A stretch of 34,321 nt of DNA from Pontibacter ummariensis. GTDB taxonomy: Bacteria > Bacteroidota > Bacteroidia > Cytophagales > Hymenobacteraceae. The notes beneath the pieces were generated by a model. It was not told the DNA's origin, ran no database searches, and was given only the letters and a program-made list of their open reading frames with translations. How positions within the stretch are numbered: position 1 is the stretch's first letter; each line of letters starts with the position of its first letter. This document shows, in pieces, positions 15,592 to 23,431 of this stretch. The DNA lies in contig NZ_FZOQ01000039.1 in the NCBI RefSeq assembly GCF_900188175.1, positions 1 through 34,321 on the forward strand. The letters run 5' to 3'. The position numbers and the translations under genes were made by a program.

Positions 15592-18500
15592 GAGCGACAT
15601 AGAGGCAGCGGCCATTGACTGGCTGCGCGGGCAGGAGCCTTATACCTACCAACACGGCTCCGAAATAAAGCGCGACCTGAGCAAGGCCGTGCTTGAAGAT
15701 GCGTTCGGTTCTTTTCTGCAGCGCCGCTACCCGCAGTTGCCTGACAAGGTGCTGGTCGAGCTGAAGCAGGAGTTTCTCTACAACCCTGGCGCAGACCTGC
15801 ACCAGCGCAACCACGCCTTCCACCACAAGCTTAGCAAAGGCATCAGCAAAACCTGGAAAGACGACCTTGATAAGCAGCACTTCGGCCACTTCTACCCTAT
15901 CGCCTACGAACCTGAACACCTGCACCAGAACGAGTTCCGGGTAGTCAACCAGTTCACCCTCATCGGCAAAAGCAAGCGCATCCCCGACCTGATCATTTTC
16001 GTGAACGGCCTGCCGCTGGTGCTCTTCGAATTCAAAAACCTCTTCAGCCAGGACGCCACCGTAGAAGCCGCCTACAACCAGGTGCAGCACTATACCTACC
16101 AGATTCCGCAGCTCTTCGAGTACAACGCCCTTACGGTAGTAAGCGACGGCCAGACCACCCTGCACGGCATGTACAGCAGCGGCCTGGAGTGGTTCGCCGC
16201 CTGGAAAAGTATAGACGGCCGCGAAGTGGTGAACAACGGCTTTGCGTTGGAAACGCTCATCAAAGGCCTGCTCGTGCCCGAGCGCCTGCTGGCTTACGTG
16301 CGCCACTACATCTTCCACGAGCCCGACAAAGGCCAGCTGATCAAGAAAGGCGCCAAGTACCACCAGTTCTTCGGCATACAGTACGCCCTGCAGGAAACGC
16401 TGAAGTCGGTAAAGCCCTACGGTGACGGGCGCATTGGCGTGGTATGGCACACCACCCGCTCCGGCAAAAGCATTACCATGGCCATTTACACCGGCATCCT
16501 GCGCCAGCTGCCCGAGCTGAAGAACCCGACCATTGTGGTGCAGGTAGACCGCTTCGACCTTAACCGCCAGCTCTTCGACGATTTCGTGGCCGCCAAAGAC
16601 CTGGTAGGCGACGTGAGCATTGCCAACACCACCGACGAGCTGCGCAGCCTGCTCAGCGGCGATGGCGGCGGCGTGGTGTTCAGCACCGTGCAGAAGTTTA
16701 ACCTCAAAGACACCGCCACCGGCCGTGAGCTGGAGCACCCCGTGTTAAGCACCCGCGACAACATCATCGTAATTGCCGACGAGTGCCACCGCACGCAATA
16801 CGGCCTAGTGCAAGGCTTTGCCAACAACCTGCGCCGTGCCCTGCCGCAGGCCTCCTTCATCGGCTTCACCGGCACCCCCGTCGACAGCAAAGACGCCGAC
16901 ACCGTGGCCGTGTTCGGCGACATCATCCATACCTACGACATCCGCCAGGCCACCGAAGACAAAGCCGTTGTGCCGATCTATTACGAGCCGCGCCTGGCCA
17001 AGCTGCACCTGGGCAATGCACAGATAGAAGAAGAAGCCGAAGAGATAACCGGCGGTCTGGAAGAGAACGAGAAGAACCGCATTCTGTGGGCTGCCATGGA
17101 AGACGCCGCCGGAGCCAAAGAGCGCGTAGAAGCCATCGCCCGCGACATCCTGCAACACTATACCTCCCGCACCAAAAACCTGGAAGGCAAAGCCATGATT
17201 GTGTGCATGAGCCGCCGCAACTGCGTAAAGCTTTACGACGCCCTTATCGCGCTTGAAAGCTGCCCCGAAGTAGCCGTGATCATGACCAGCAACATCGCCA
17301 AAGATCCGAAGGAGTGGCATCCGCATGTACGGGGCAAAGAGCAGATGGAAGCTGTAAAAGCCCGTTTCAAAGACCCGGACGATCCGCTCGAACTCGTGAT
17401 CGTGCGTGACATGTGGCTCACCGGCTTCGACAACCCCGCTATGCATACCTTGTATGTCGACAAAGTGATGAGCGGCCATAACCTGATCCAGGCCGTCAAC
17501 CGCGTCGCCACCGTTTTCCGCGACAAGCCCAGCGGCCTGATCGTCGACTACATCGGCATCGGCGACAGGTTAAGAGATGCCACGAAGAAGTATACAGGAG
17601 CTGGTGGTTCAGGTAGCGTAACGATAGACATAGAAGAAGCTTTCTCGCTTGCCCAGGAAGTAATAGAGCTATTGCGGGAGCAATTGCCGGAAGGGCTAAA
17701 CTATAACCCCTGGCCTGCCTTAACAGGGCCTGAAAAGATAAAACTGGTTAGCCAGGCGACAAACTATATCGTTGCGGAAGATGAGTTGTGCAAGGCCTTT
17801 ATGCTGAACGAGAAGAAACTTAGCAGCCTCGCTCCTATCATCAAAAGCCATGCAAGTATAAATGATATAGCGCTGGACCTGATCTTCTTCCAACATGTGG
17901 GCGCAGCTGTACGAAAAGTAAAGTACCCAAGCACCAACATCAAGAAAAAGCAGGACAAGATAAAAGACCTGATCCACCGCAGCATCGAAAGCGAAGATGT
18001 GGTGGACGTGTTCCAGATGGCCGGCATCGAGCGCTTTGATATCTCCATCATCAACGACGATTTCCTGGCCACGGCCAAGGCCCAGAAGACAGGCAACGAG
18101 TTGAAACTGGAGCTATTGCGCCAGATCATGAACGACGAGATAAAAGTGCGCTCCACCAAAAACCTGGTCAAGTACCGCAAGCTGAGAGAAGAGGTAGAAA
18201 AGATCATTGCCGACTACCACAACCACTTCTTCGACAGCCTAGTGGCCATGGAAAAGCTCCGCGAAGTAGCCAAACACATGCAGGAGGAAGACCAGCGCCG
18301 CAACCAGCTCGGTCTCACCGAAGAGGAAGAGGCGTTCTATGAGATCCTGGCCAAGCACCCCAACGCCGTGCAGGACTTCGACCTGATCAAAGAACTGGTG
18401 CAGAAGATACTGAAAGAAGTAAAGAAAAGCGCCTCCCAACCCGACTGGTACAAAAAAGACGACACTAAGGCCCAGCTACAGCTGGCCGTTAAAAAGGTGC

Positions 18501-18598
18501 TGCGCTTTAAAGTAAAAGCCGAGCTGCAGGAGATTCTGGATGAAGTGATGGAGCAAGCCGAGGCGCGGTTTAAAGAGTATGAAATAAGTGTGGCGTAA
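15572..18598 (+). CDS. hsdR: Type I restriction endonuclease subunit HsdR
   Basis: This 1008-residue protein has the standard HsdR order. The nuclease domain shows Pro138-Asp139 and Glu153-Phe-Lys155, a complete PD-(D/E)xK site. The SF2 helicase/translocase has motif I His293-Thr-Thr-Arg-Ser-Gly-Lys299-Ser, motif II Asp403-Glu-Cys-His, motif III Gly-Phe-Thr-Gly-Thr-Pro, and motif VI around Gln640-Ala-Val-Asn-Arg644-Val-Ala-Thr647. A C-terminal helical domain (about 700-1005, DUF3387 type) binds the methylase core. HsdR translocates DNA and cleaves it far from the site when the site is unmethylated. Two positions look odd: Arg296 where Gly is usual in motif I, and Thr647 where I expect the second Arg of motif VI. 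The length is normal and the frame is intact, so it is not an obvious pseudogene. Confidence 0.93.
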   Translation: MSQYLAESDIEAAAIDWLRGQEPYTYQHGSEIKRDLSKAVLEDAFGSFLQRRYPQLPDKVLVELKQEFLYNPGADLHQRNHAFHHKLSKGISKTWKDDLDKQHFGHFYPIAYEPEHLHQNEFRVVNQFTLIGKSKRIPDLIIFVNGLPLVLFEFKNLFSQDATVEAAYNQVQHYTYQIPQLFEYNALTVVSDGQTTLHGMYSSGLEWFAAWKSIDGREVVNNGFALETLIKGLLVPERLLAYVRHYIFHEPDKGQLIKKGAKYHQFFGIQYALQETLKSVKPYGDGRIGVVWHTTRSGKSITMAIYTGILRQLPELKNPTIVVQVDRFDLNRQLFDDFVAAKDLVGDVSIANTTDELRSLLSGDGGGVVFSTVQKFNLKDTATGRELEHPVLSTRDNIIVIADECHRTQYGLVQGFANNLRRALPQASFIGFTGTPVDSKDADTVAVFGDIIHTYDIRQATEDKAVVPIYYEPRLAKLHLGNAQIEEEAEEITGGLEENEKNRILWAAMEDAAGAKERVEAIARDILQHYTSRTKNLEGKAMIVCMSRRNCVKLYDALIALESCPEVAVIMTSNIAKDPKEWHPHVRGKEQMEAVKARFKDPDDPLELVIVRDMWLTGFDNPAMHTLYVDKVMSGHNLIQAVNRVATVFRDKPSGLIVDYIGIGDRLRDATKKYTGAGGSGSVTIDIEEAFSLAQEVIELLREQLPEGLNYNPWPALTGPEKIKLVSQATNYIVAEDELCKAFMLNEKKLSSLAPIIKSHASINDIALDLIFFQHVGAAVRKVKYPSTNIKKKQDKIKDLIHRSIESEDVVDVFQMAGIERFDISIINDDFLATAKAQKTGNELKLELLRQIMNDEIKVRSTKNLVKYRKLREEVEKIIADYHNHFFDSLVAMEKLREVAKHMQEEDQRRNQLGLTEEEEAFYEILAKHPNAVQDFDLIKELVQKILKEVKKSASQPDWYKKDDTKAQLQLAVKKVLRFKVKAELQEILDEVMEQAEARFKEYEISVA

Positions 18599-18733
18599 TA
18601 ACCAGGTTTATTTCATACTCATTTTCCCGTTTTTTCACATCTTTCAAAGCAAGACGGGGTATAATACTCCTAGGTTAAGCTGCTGGTAGTCACTGCATAG
18701 CAACTACTACAGTCACCTATACTCCTTTTGCTT

Positions 18734-19843
18734 ATGATAAACCGTCTCTTCATCCCGCACATTTTCCGAAATTTTAGTTATCGGCAGCTCTGGAGCGCTC
18801 TCAAAACAGCTGCTCCTATTCATATAATAAAATCTCTCCTTCCTATGCTGTTGTCTTGCCTGGCTAGCTTGCCGTTTTGGGGCACTACCCTACCCCAGCA
18901 GTCAGTACCGATACCAGCAAAGCTCGTGGAGGGTATCTGGTATGTGCAGCCCGTTACCAGCAGCGGAGACACTCTTACTTTTTACACCGACTCTGGCGGG
19001 GGCTTTGTGTTTCTTTTAGAGGAGGTCGCCCAAGAGCTGGACTTACCAATAGAGCAAGTGCAAATGGGAGGACGTACGGCAAGCGTGGCTCCAATGCCTG
19101 CCTTTAAAGCCAATGCCTGGATTCCGGGACCTGTTTCCGGCTCTCCTACAGGAGAGAAGTTACTGACCTTGCCCTGGAACGAGGAAACGAAGCAGATCCT
19201 GCCGGAGACGGCCTCGGGCAAACCCTTAGGTTCCGGCTTCTTGGGCCGCTGGTGGTTTGCCGACCGTGTGTGGACCTTTGATTACCCACAGCAGCACATG
19301 TACCTCCACAAAGGAGCGCTACCCGCCGAAAGTATGACAGATCACAAGGCGCTTCTCGGTTTCCAGGTAGATTCCACCGGTCGCCGTACCACACACTTTC
19401 CCCGCATTCGGGTAGCCGTTGACGGTGATTCCCTCGACCTGCTATTTGATACTGGCGCACAAACCACGCTCACCGCAGCTGCCCAACAGAAAGCTGGCGG
19501 CACGAGCGGCCGAAGGGCTACCAGTTTTATCACCCGTTCTGTATTCGAAAAGTGGCAGCAGAAGCACCCGGATTGGCGCGTGATCGAAAAGGCTGAAGCA
19601 GGCACTGGTGCAGCCATGATAGAGGTTCCTCAGGTGAGTATTGCCGGCTACACCGTCGGTCCTGTTTGGTTTACGCAACGCCCTGATAACGCTTTTCAGG
19701 AATGGCTCTCCCAGATGATGGACAAACCTATTGAAGGAGCACTGGGAGGCTCGGCGCTACAGTATTTCCGGGTTACCGCAGATTACCCCAGTGCTGTGGC
19801 TTACTTTGATAAGGAGCCAGGGTTACCTTCGCCAAAAAAGTAA
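18734..19843 (+). CDS. Retropepsin-like aspartyl protease family protein, secreted or membrane-anchored
   Basis: I start at the ATG at 18734; a TTG two codons upstream is also in frame. The 369-residue product has a long N-terminus with a hydrophobic segment around residues 32-52, a signal peptide or anchor. Two aspartyl-protease half motifs follow: Tyr-Thr-Asp86-Ser-Gly-Gly and Leu-Leu-Phe-Asp239-Thr-Gly-Ala-Gln-Thr-Thr. Each is followed by the hydrophobic-hydrophobic-Gly type segments of a pepsin/retropepsin fold, such as Gly-Gly-Ser-Ala-Leu near the C-terminus. The second motif (Asp-Thr-Gly) is canonical; the first (Asp-Ser-Gly) is an accepted variant. Proteins like this are frequent in Bacteroidota and mostly uncharacterised. 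It converges on the broken integrase gene; the 152 bases between them hold nothing I can name. Confidence 0.65.
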   Translation: MINRLFIPHIFRNFSYRQLWSALKTAAPIHIIKSLLPMLLSCLASLPFWGTTLPQQSVPIPAKLVEGIWYVQPVTSSGDTLTFYTDSGGGFVFLLEEVAQELDLPIEQVQMGGRTASVAPMPAFKANAWIPGPVSGSPTGEKLLTLPWNEETKQILPETASGKPLGSGFLGRWWFADRVWTFDYPQQHMYLHKGALPAESMTDHKALLGFQVDSTGRRTTHFPRIRVAVDGDSLDLLFDTGAQTTLTAAAQQKAGGTSGRRATSFITRSVFEKWQQKHPDWRVIEKAEAGTGAAMIEVPQVSIAGYTVGPVWFTQRPDNAFQEWLSQMMDKPIEGALGGSALQYFRVTADYPSAVAYFDKEPGLPSPKK

Positions 19844-19995
19844 GATCACAGGGTTTATGCAGGAAGAACTGGTATTGCTGATCTACCAGTTGTTGCAATC
19901 TCCCACCACATACACCAACTCCTTCCTCACAGCCAGCAGCACCAGCGCCGCTTTGGTTGGGTCGTTAGAAATCCATTTTACAAATTCCGTGTTGT

Positions 19996-21200
19996 TTACC
20001 TTTGGCTATATCTTGAACTTGTTTTAAGCAACCGCATGTCCTCACTTACCTTTACATCCAAAACCTTGGCATAGTACTGAGGTTTGAATGCCCCAGCATC
20101 TTTGACATGCTCTCCAACGGTACGCCATTAAGCAGCGTAACCGTGGTGGCGAAGGTGTGGCGGGCAATATGGAAGGTAAGCGGCTTGTTGATCCCGCACA
20201 GGTCGGCTATCTCCTTGAGGTAAGCATTCATTTTCTGGTTACTCAACACAGGAAGCAGTTTTCCATCGTTCAGGCACTGCGGGTGGTCCTTATACTTCTC
20301 CAGTATCCTCAATGCCATGGGCAGCAGAGGAATGCGGGAAATGGTGTCTGTCTTCTGCCTCTTTTTGAAAACCCACTGTTTACCATCAATGCCTTTGCTA
20401 ATGTCAGCGCGTATGAGCTTCAATACATCCGCATAAGCCAACCCAGTAAAGCAGCTAAAAAGAAAGATGTCCCGCACCTGCAAGAGTCGCTCACCTACCA
20501 GCTCTTTTGCTGCCATCATCTTTAGCTCCTCCTCTGTCAGGAAAACCCGGTCCACCTTCCTCATCTTCGCCTTGTAATTAACAAAGGGGTTGGCAGAAAG
20601 CCAGCCGTTGGCCAGGCAGATGCGAATGATCTTTCCGAAGTTCTTGATGTACTTAACAGCAGTGTTGTTGGAGCACTTTCGTACGCTTCGTAGATAGAAC
20701 TCGTATTCAGTGATGAAGGCGTGGTTAACTTTCCTGATGTCGATATCTGGCGCCTGGTACTTCCACTCGAGGAAATCAACCGTATGCTTCAATGAAATCG
20801 TGTAACGTCCCAGCGTGCCGCGAGCAAACTCATCCCCTACCAGCGCCTTCATTTTGCGGTTGTGGTCTTGAAAGACCTCAATCAGTGTGACTCGTCTCTC
20901 CTCCTTACCGATCACCCTGTTCTTTAGGGCAGTTGCCGTTACCAGCCCTAAAGTTTCAACAAGTTGCCGGTGGGCCTCATAAACCTTCACCTGCAGGCTG
21001 TCCAGGTAGGCATTTAAAGATTTAGAGAATGCTTTGGTACCGGCGGCACGTCCGGCAGAGGAGTTCCAGCAGCTGGGGTCGCACGCCCTTCCTGTTGCCA
21101 GTTCCGCGCGCTTTCCGGCCACAATGATGCGCAGGAAGATCGGCACAGCGCCTGTGCTGTAATTTTTCTGTTTCTGAAGATAACAGAGAAGACTAAATTT
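19996..21200 (-). pseudogene. Tyrosine recombinase (phage-integrase type) disrupted at both ends
   Basis: The main frame (21146-20052) shows a SAM-like N-terminal core-binding domain and a catalytic domain with the Arg-His box His-Ile-Ala-Arg-His-Thr-Phe-Ala-Thr-Thr and Met-Leu-Gly-His-Ser-Asn-Leu. After that His-Ser-Asn-Leu the frame runs into a stop without the catalytic tyrosine. Switching frame at once gives Tyr-Tyr-Ala-Lys-Val-Leu-Asp-Val-Lys-Val-Ser-Glu-Asp-Met, the expected end, to a TAA at 19998-19996. At the other end, family-like residues (Lys-Phe-Ser-Leu-Leu-Cys-Tyr-Leu-Gln-Lys-Gln) lie in frame upstream of the GTG at 21146 with no start codon, right after an in-frame TGA at 21203-21201. 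The first catalytic Arg position reads Gly-Leu-Ala-Tyr, a substitution known in Bacteroidetes integrases such as IntDOT. The gene would have moved the conjugative or an accessory element. Confidence 0.75.
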
Positions 21201-21203
21201 TCA

Positions 21204-21652
21204 GCCACTGCTCCTGATTTGTACCACAAAAAGCCTTTATTAATGTATAGTATTGATATACTGCCTATTACGATACTACATTACTTACTGCATCGGAAAG
21301 TAACAGCACAAAGTCATCAGGTAATAAAAGCCCCTAAAGCAATGCTTTAGGGGCTTTTATTATACTAAACTGCCATCTACTACAATTTAGCTGTTACTCT
21401 TTTAGTATACATTTGTACTAAGCCCTAACTATCATAGTTGTCTTATTTATACGCTAAAAGGAAATAAATCTTCTCTGCATTGGGAATAACAGGATGAATG
21501 GGATTTTCTGAATCAGAAGATCACTGACAGACAGCCCAATGTAAATATTTCTCGTATGGAAACACCAGGTAATATTGTTAATATATCATTGTTTTTTACT
21601 AATTTAGTTATTAGTATATTACCACCTATATAAACCCCAAAACACGAAAGCC
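21204..21652. other. Gene-free stretch between the integrase remnant and the oxidoreductase
   Basis: About 450 AT-rich bases with no supportable gene and no tRNA seen. The only clear structure is the palindromic terminator at 21322-21362. The 100 bases before 21653 are very AT-rich and likely hold the oxidoreductase promoter; TAATTTAG near 21600 is a one-mismatch -7 box without a well-spaced -33. Confidence 0.4.
21322..21362. terminator. Bidirectional intrinsic terminator without an obvious gene to end
   Basis: A perfect 19-bp inverted repeat, TAATAAAAGCCCCTAAAGC (21322-21340) against 21344-21362, with loop AAT. GC-rich stem ends are flanked by A and T tracts on both sides. No gene ends close by on either strand. 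Confidence 0.75.
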
Positions 21653-22753
21653 ATGGCCTTTACCTCCTCCCGCCGCGACGTTCTGAAGAGCCTTGCATTA
21701 GGTACTACCGCCGCTCTTTTTTCACCACATGTGCTACTGGCGGCCACACGCCAGCCAAAGGACCGCCTCGGTGTGGCGCTGGTGGGCCTGGGCTACTACA
21801 GCACGGATCTGTTGGCACCTGCCCTGCAGCAGACAAAGAATTGCTACCTCGCCGGCATCGTGACAGGGACCCCCTCTAAGGCTGAGGAGTGGAAGAAAAA
21901 GTACAACATCCCCGACAAAAACATATATAACTACCAGACTTTCGACCAAATCGCCAACAACCCGGACATCGATGTGGTGTACGTGGTGCTGCCCCCTTCC
22001 ATGCACCATGCGTACACGGTGCGGGCGTCCAATGCCGGCAAGCATGTGTGGTGCGAGAAACCGATGGCCATGACGGAGCAGGAATGCCGGGAGATGATTG
22101 ATGCCTGTAACAAGAACAAGAAAAAGCTGGCGATTGGTTACCGCCTGCAGCACGACCCCAACACACAGGAGTACATGCGTGTCGTGAACCAGAAGCTGCT
22201 GGGCAAGGTGAAGCAGGCAAGCTGCGGCGCCGGCTACCGCGAGAGCCGCACAAACCATTGGAAGCAAACAAAGGAATTGGGCGGGGGCGCGCTCTACGAC
22301 ATGGGCGTGTATTCCATACAAGGTGCGCGACTGGGAACAGGCCTGGAGCCTATCGCCATTGCATCGGCGAAAATTTCCACTACGCGCCCTGAGATCTACA
22401 CCAACATCGACGAGACAACAGTGGCAAAACTGGAGTTTCCGGGTGGTGTGTTCGCCAACATCAAGACCAGCTTCGGAGAGAACGTTAACTACCTGAACAT
22501 CGCCTGCGAGAAAGGGGAAATCAAGATGGAGCCATTCCAGGGCTATGCCGGTGTAAAAGGCAGCAGCCCGCTCGGAAAGATCAACCACCCCTACGAGGTG
22601 CCGTGGCAGCAGGCAAAGCAAATGGACGATGATGCCATGGCGATCATGCAGAACAAGCCGATGCTGGTGCCAGGTGAGGAAGGTCTCCGCGATATCCGGA
22701 TAGTGGAAGCAATTTATAAAGCCGCAGCGTCGGGCCAGCGCGTGAAGCTATAA
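21653..22753 (+). CDS. Gfo/Idh/MocA-family oxidoreductase with Tat signal
   Basis: This 366-residue protein starts with a twin-arginine signal: Ser-Ser-Arg-Arg-Asp-Val-Leu-Lys, a hydrophobic stretch, and a likely cleavage after Leu-Ala-Ala near residue 32. The Rossmann domain begins Val-Ala-Leu-Val-Gly-Leu-Gly-Tyr-Tyr-Ser (about 43-52), and the family motif Trp-Cys-Glu-Lys-Pro-Met-Ala-Met is at about 132-140. The C-terminal alpha/beta substrate domain includes Gly-Gly-Gly-Ala-Leu-Tyr-Asp-Met-Gly-Val-Tyr, where an Asp/Tyr pair is usually catalytic. The family oxidises or reduces sugars and related polyols with NAD(P). Tat export implies folding with bound cofactor in the cytoplasm and work in the periplasm, as in glucose-fructose oxidoreductase; the real substrate is unknown. 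It appears monocistronic. Confidence 0.85.
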   Translation: MAFTSSRRDVLKSLALGTTAALFSPHVLLAATRQPKDRLGVALVGLGYYSTDLLAPALQQTKNCYLAGIVTGTPSKAEEWKKKYNIPDKNIYNYQTFDQIANNPDIDVVYVVLPPSMHHAYTVRASNAGKHVWCEKPMAMTEQECREMIDACNKNKKKLAIGYRLQHDPNTQEYMRVVNQKLLGKVKQASCGAGYRESRTNHWKQTKELGGGALYDMGVYSIQGARLGTGLEPIAIASAKISTTRPEIYTNIDETTVAKLEFPGGVFANIKTSFGENVNYLNIACEKGEIKMEPFQGYAGVKGSSPLGKINHPYEVPWQQAKQMDDDAMAIMQNKPMLVPGEEGLRDIRIVEAIYKAAASGQRVKL

Positions 22754-22875
22754 GGTCGGGGTTATTTTTCTAAATGCATCAGGTAAGCAAACATTCATTT
22801 TGTACATTTCTATGCAGCTTAGTGGCGCATGAGCATCTACAAACTCCTTTATTTGTTCTGCACCATTAGTAGGGG

Positions 22876-22914
22876 AATACAGTAGTTGAGGAATAAATCC
22901 TCAACTACTGTATT
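22876..22914. repeat. Perfect 17-bp inverted repeat after the oxidoreductase gene
   Basis: AATACAGTAGTTGAGGA (22876-22892) pairs perfectly with 22898-22914, loop ATAAA. No T run follows in either direction, so it is a weak terminator at best; it could protect the upstream mRNA's 3' end. It lies 123 bases after the oxidoreductase stop and before the HxlR gene's end on the other strand. Confidence 0.55.
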
Positions 22915-23038
22915 GATAGATATAGAACTTAAAAAAATTTTTAAAGTAAATCGGGCATAGCAATGCGGGCTGTTCCACGTACTACCTCATTCGTAGTCTT
23001 ACGACCCAACGACTTAAAGGGAATCTTGCATTCATTCA

Positions 23039-23347
23039 CTATGAAAATTGCTCCAGCGACTCAAAGATCGGGATTAAGGCGCGGCCATGGTCGGTGATGT
23101 GGTACTCCACGTGTAGCGGCTTTTGCCTGATTACCTTCCGTTCCAGCAGGCCCAGTTCCTCCATCTCGCGCAAAGCCACCGTGAGGGACTGCTTGTTTGC
23201 CTCCGGCATCTGGCGCAGTAGACTGCTAAAGCGCATAGGCCCTGTTGTGGCATAACGGAAAATCAGCGGCTTCCACTTGCCCGACAGGGATTTCAGCAGG
23301 TTTTCTATCGGGCACTCGGCCTGTTTTTCACATTTTTCCATGGTCAT
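23039..23347 (-). CDS. HxlR-family winged-helix transcriptional regulator
   Basis: I use the ATG at 23347 (102 residues), because the earlier in-frame ATG at 23407 would place 20 unrelated residues across the divergent promoter. The product has the HxlR core: Cys-Pro-Ile-Glu-Asn-Leu-Leu, then Leu-Ser-Gly-Lys-Trp-Lys-Pro-Leu-Ile, then Gly-Pro-Met-Arg-Phe-Ser-Ser-Leu-Leu-Arg for the recognition helix, and Leu-x-Glu-Met-Glu-Glu-Leu-Gly-Leu-Leu-Glu-Arg followed by a wing with Val-Glu-Tyr-His-Ile-Thr. Two cysteines close to the N-terminus (Cys-Glu-Lys-Gln-Ala-Glu-Cys) could sense oxidants or electrophiles, as in related HypR/QorR-type regulators. It is divergent from a DsbA-family gene and an MDR oxidoreductase, a typical target set for thiol-sensing HxlR proteins. 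Autoregulation is likely (inference). Confidence 0.85.
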   Translation of the reverse strand: MTMEKCEKQAECPIENLLKSLSGKWKPLIFRYATTGPMRFSSLLRQMPEANKQSLTVALREMEELGLLERKVIRQKPLHVEYHITDHGRALIPIFESLEQFS

Positions 23348-23361
23348 AAAAATCTGACTAA

Positions 23362-23392
23362 TTGACTGGCGGCAAGCACCCCAATACCTTTG
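23362..23392 (+). promoter_or_regulatory. Bacteroidetes-type promoter for the DsbA-family gene
   Basis: TTG (23362-23364), a 20-base spacer and TACCTTTG (23385-23392), an exact -7 TAnnTTTG match. The expected start is about 23399, giving a leader of about 33 bases before the ATG at 23432. Confidence 0.65.
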
Positions 23393-23419
23393 CTGTAAAG
23401 CTAACAAAAATCAGCAAAG
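23388..23419. promoter_or_regulatory. Candidate HxlR operator: inverted repeat over the -7 box and start site
   Basis: CTTTGCTG (23388-23395) and CAGCAAAG (23412-23419) are perfect 8-bp inverted repeats with a 16-base spacer. The left arm overlaps the -7 box of the plus-strand promoter, so a bound dimer would block transcription. The site lies between the divergent HxlR and DsbA-family genes. Confidence 0.5.
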
Positions 23420-23431
23420 CAAAATAAGACT

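Noticed and set aside
22941..23039. A 32-codon minus-strand frame (GTG overlapping the HxlR stop) that reads somewhat like protein
   Set aside because: Too short, no recognised family, no ribosome-binding support; could be relic coding DNA but cannot be supported as a gene.
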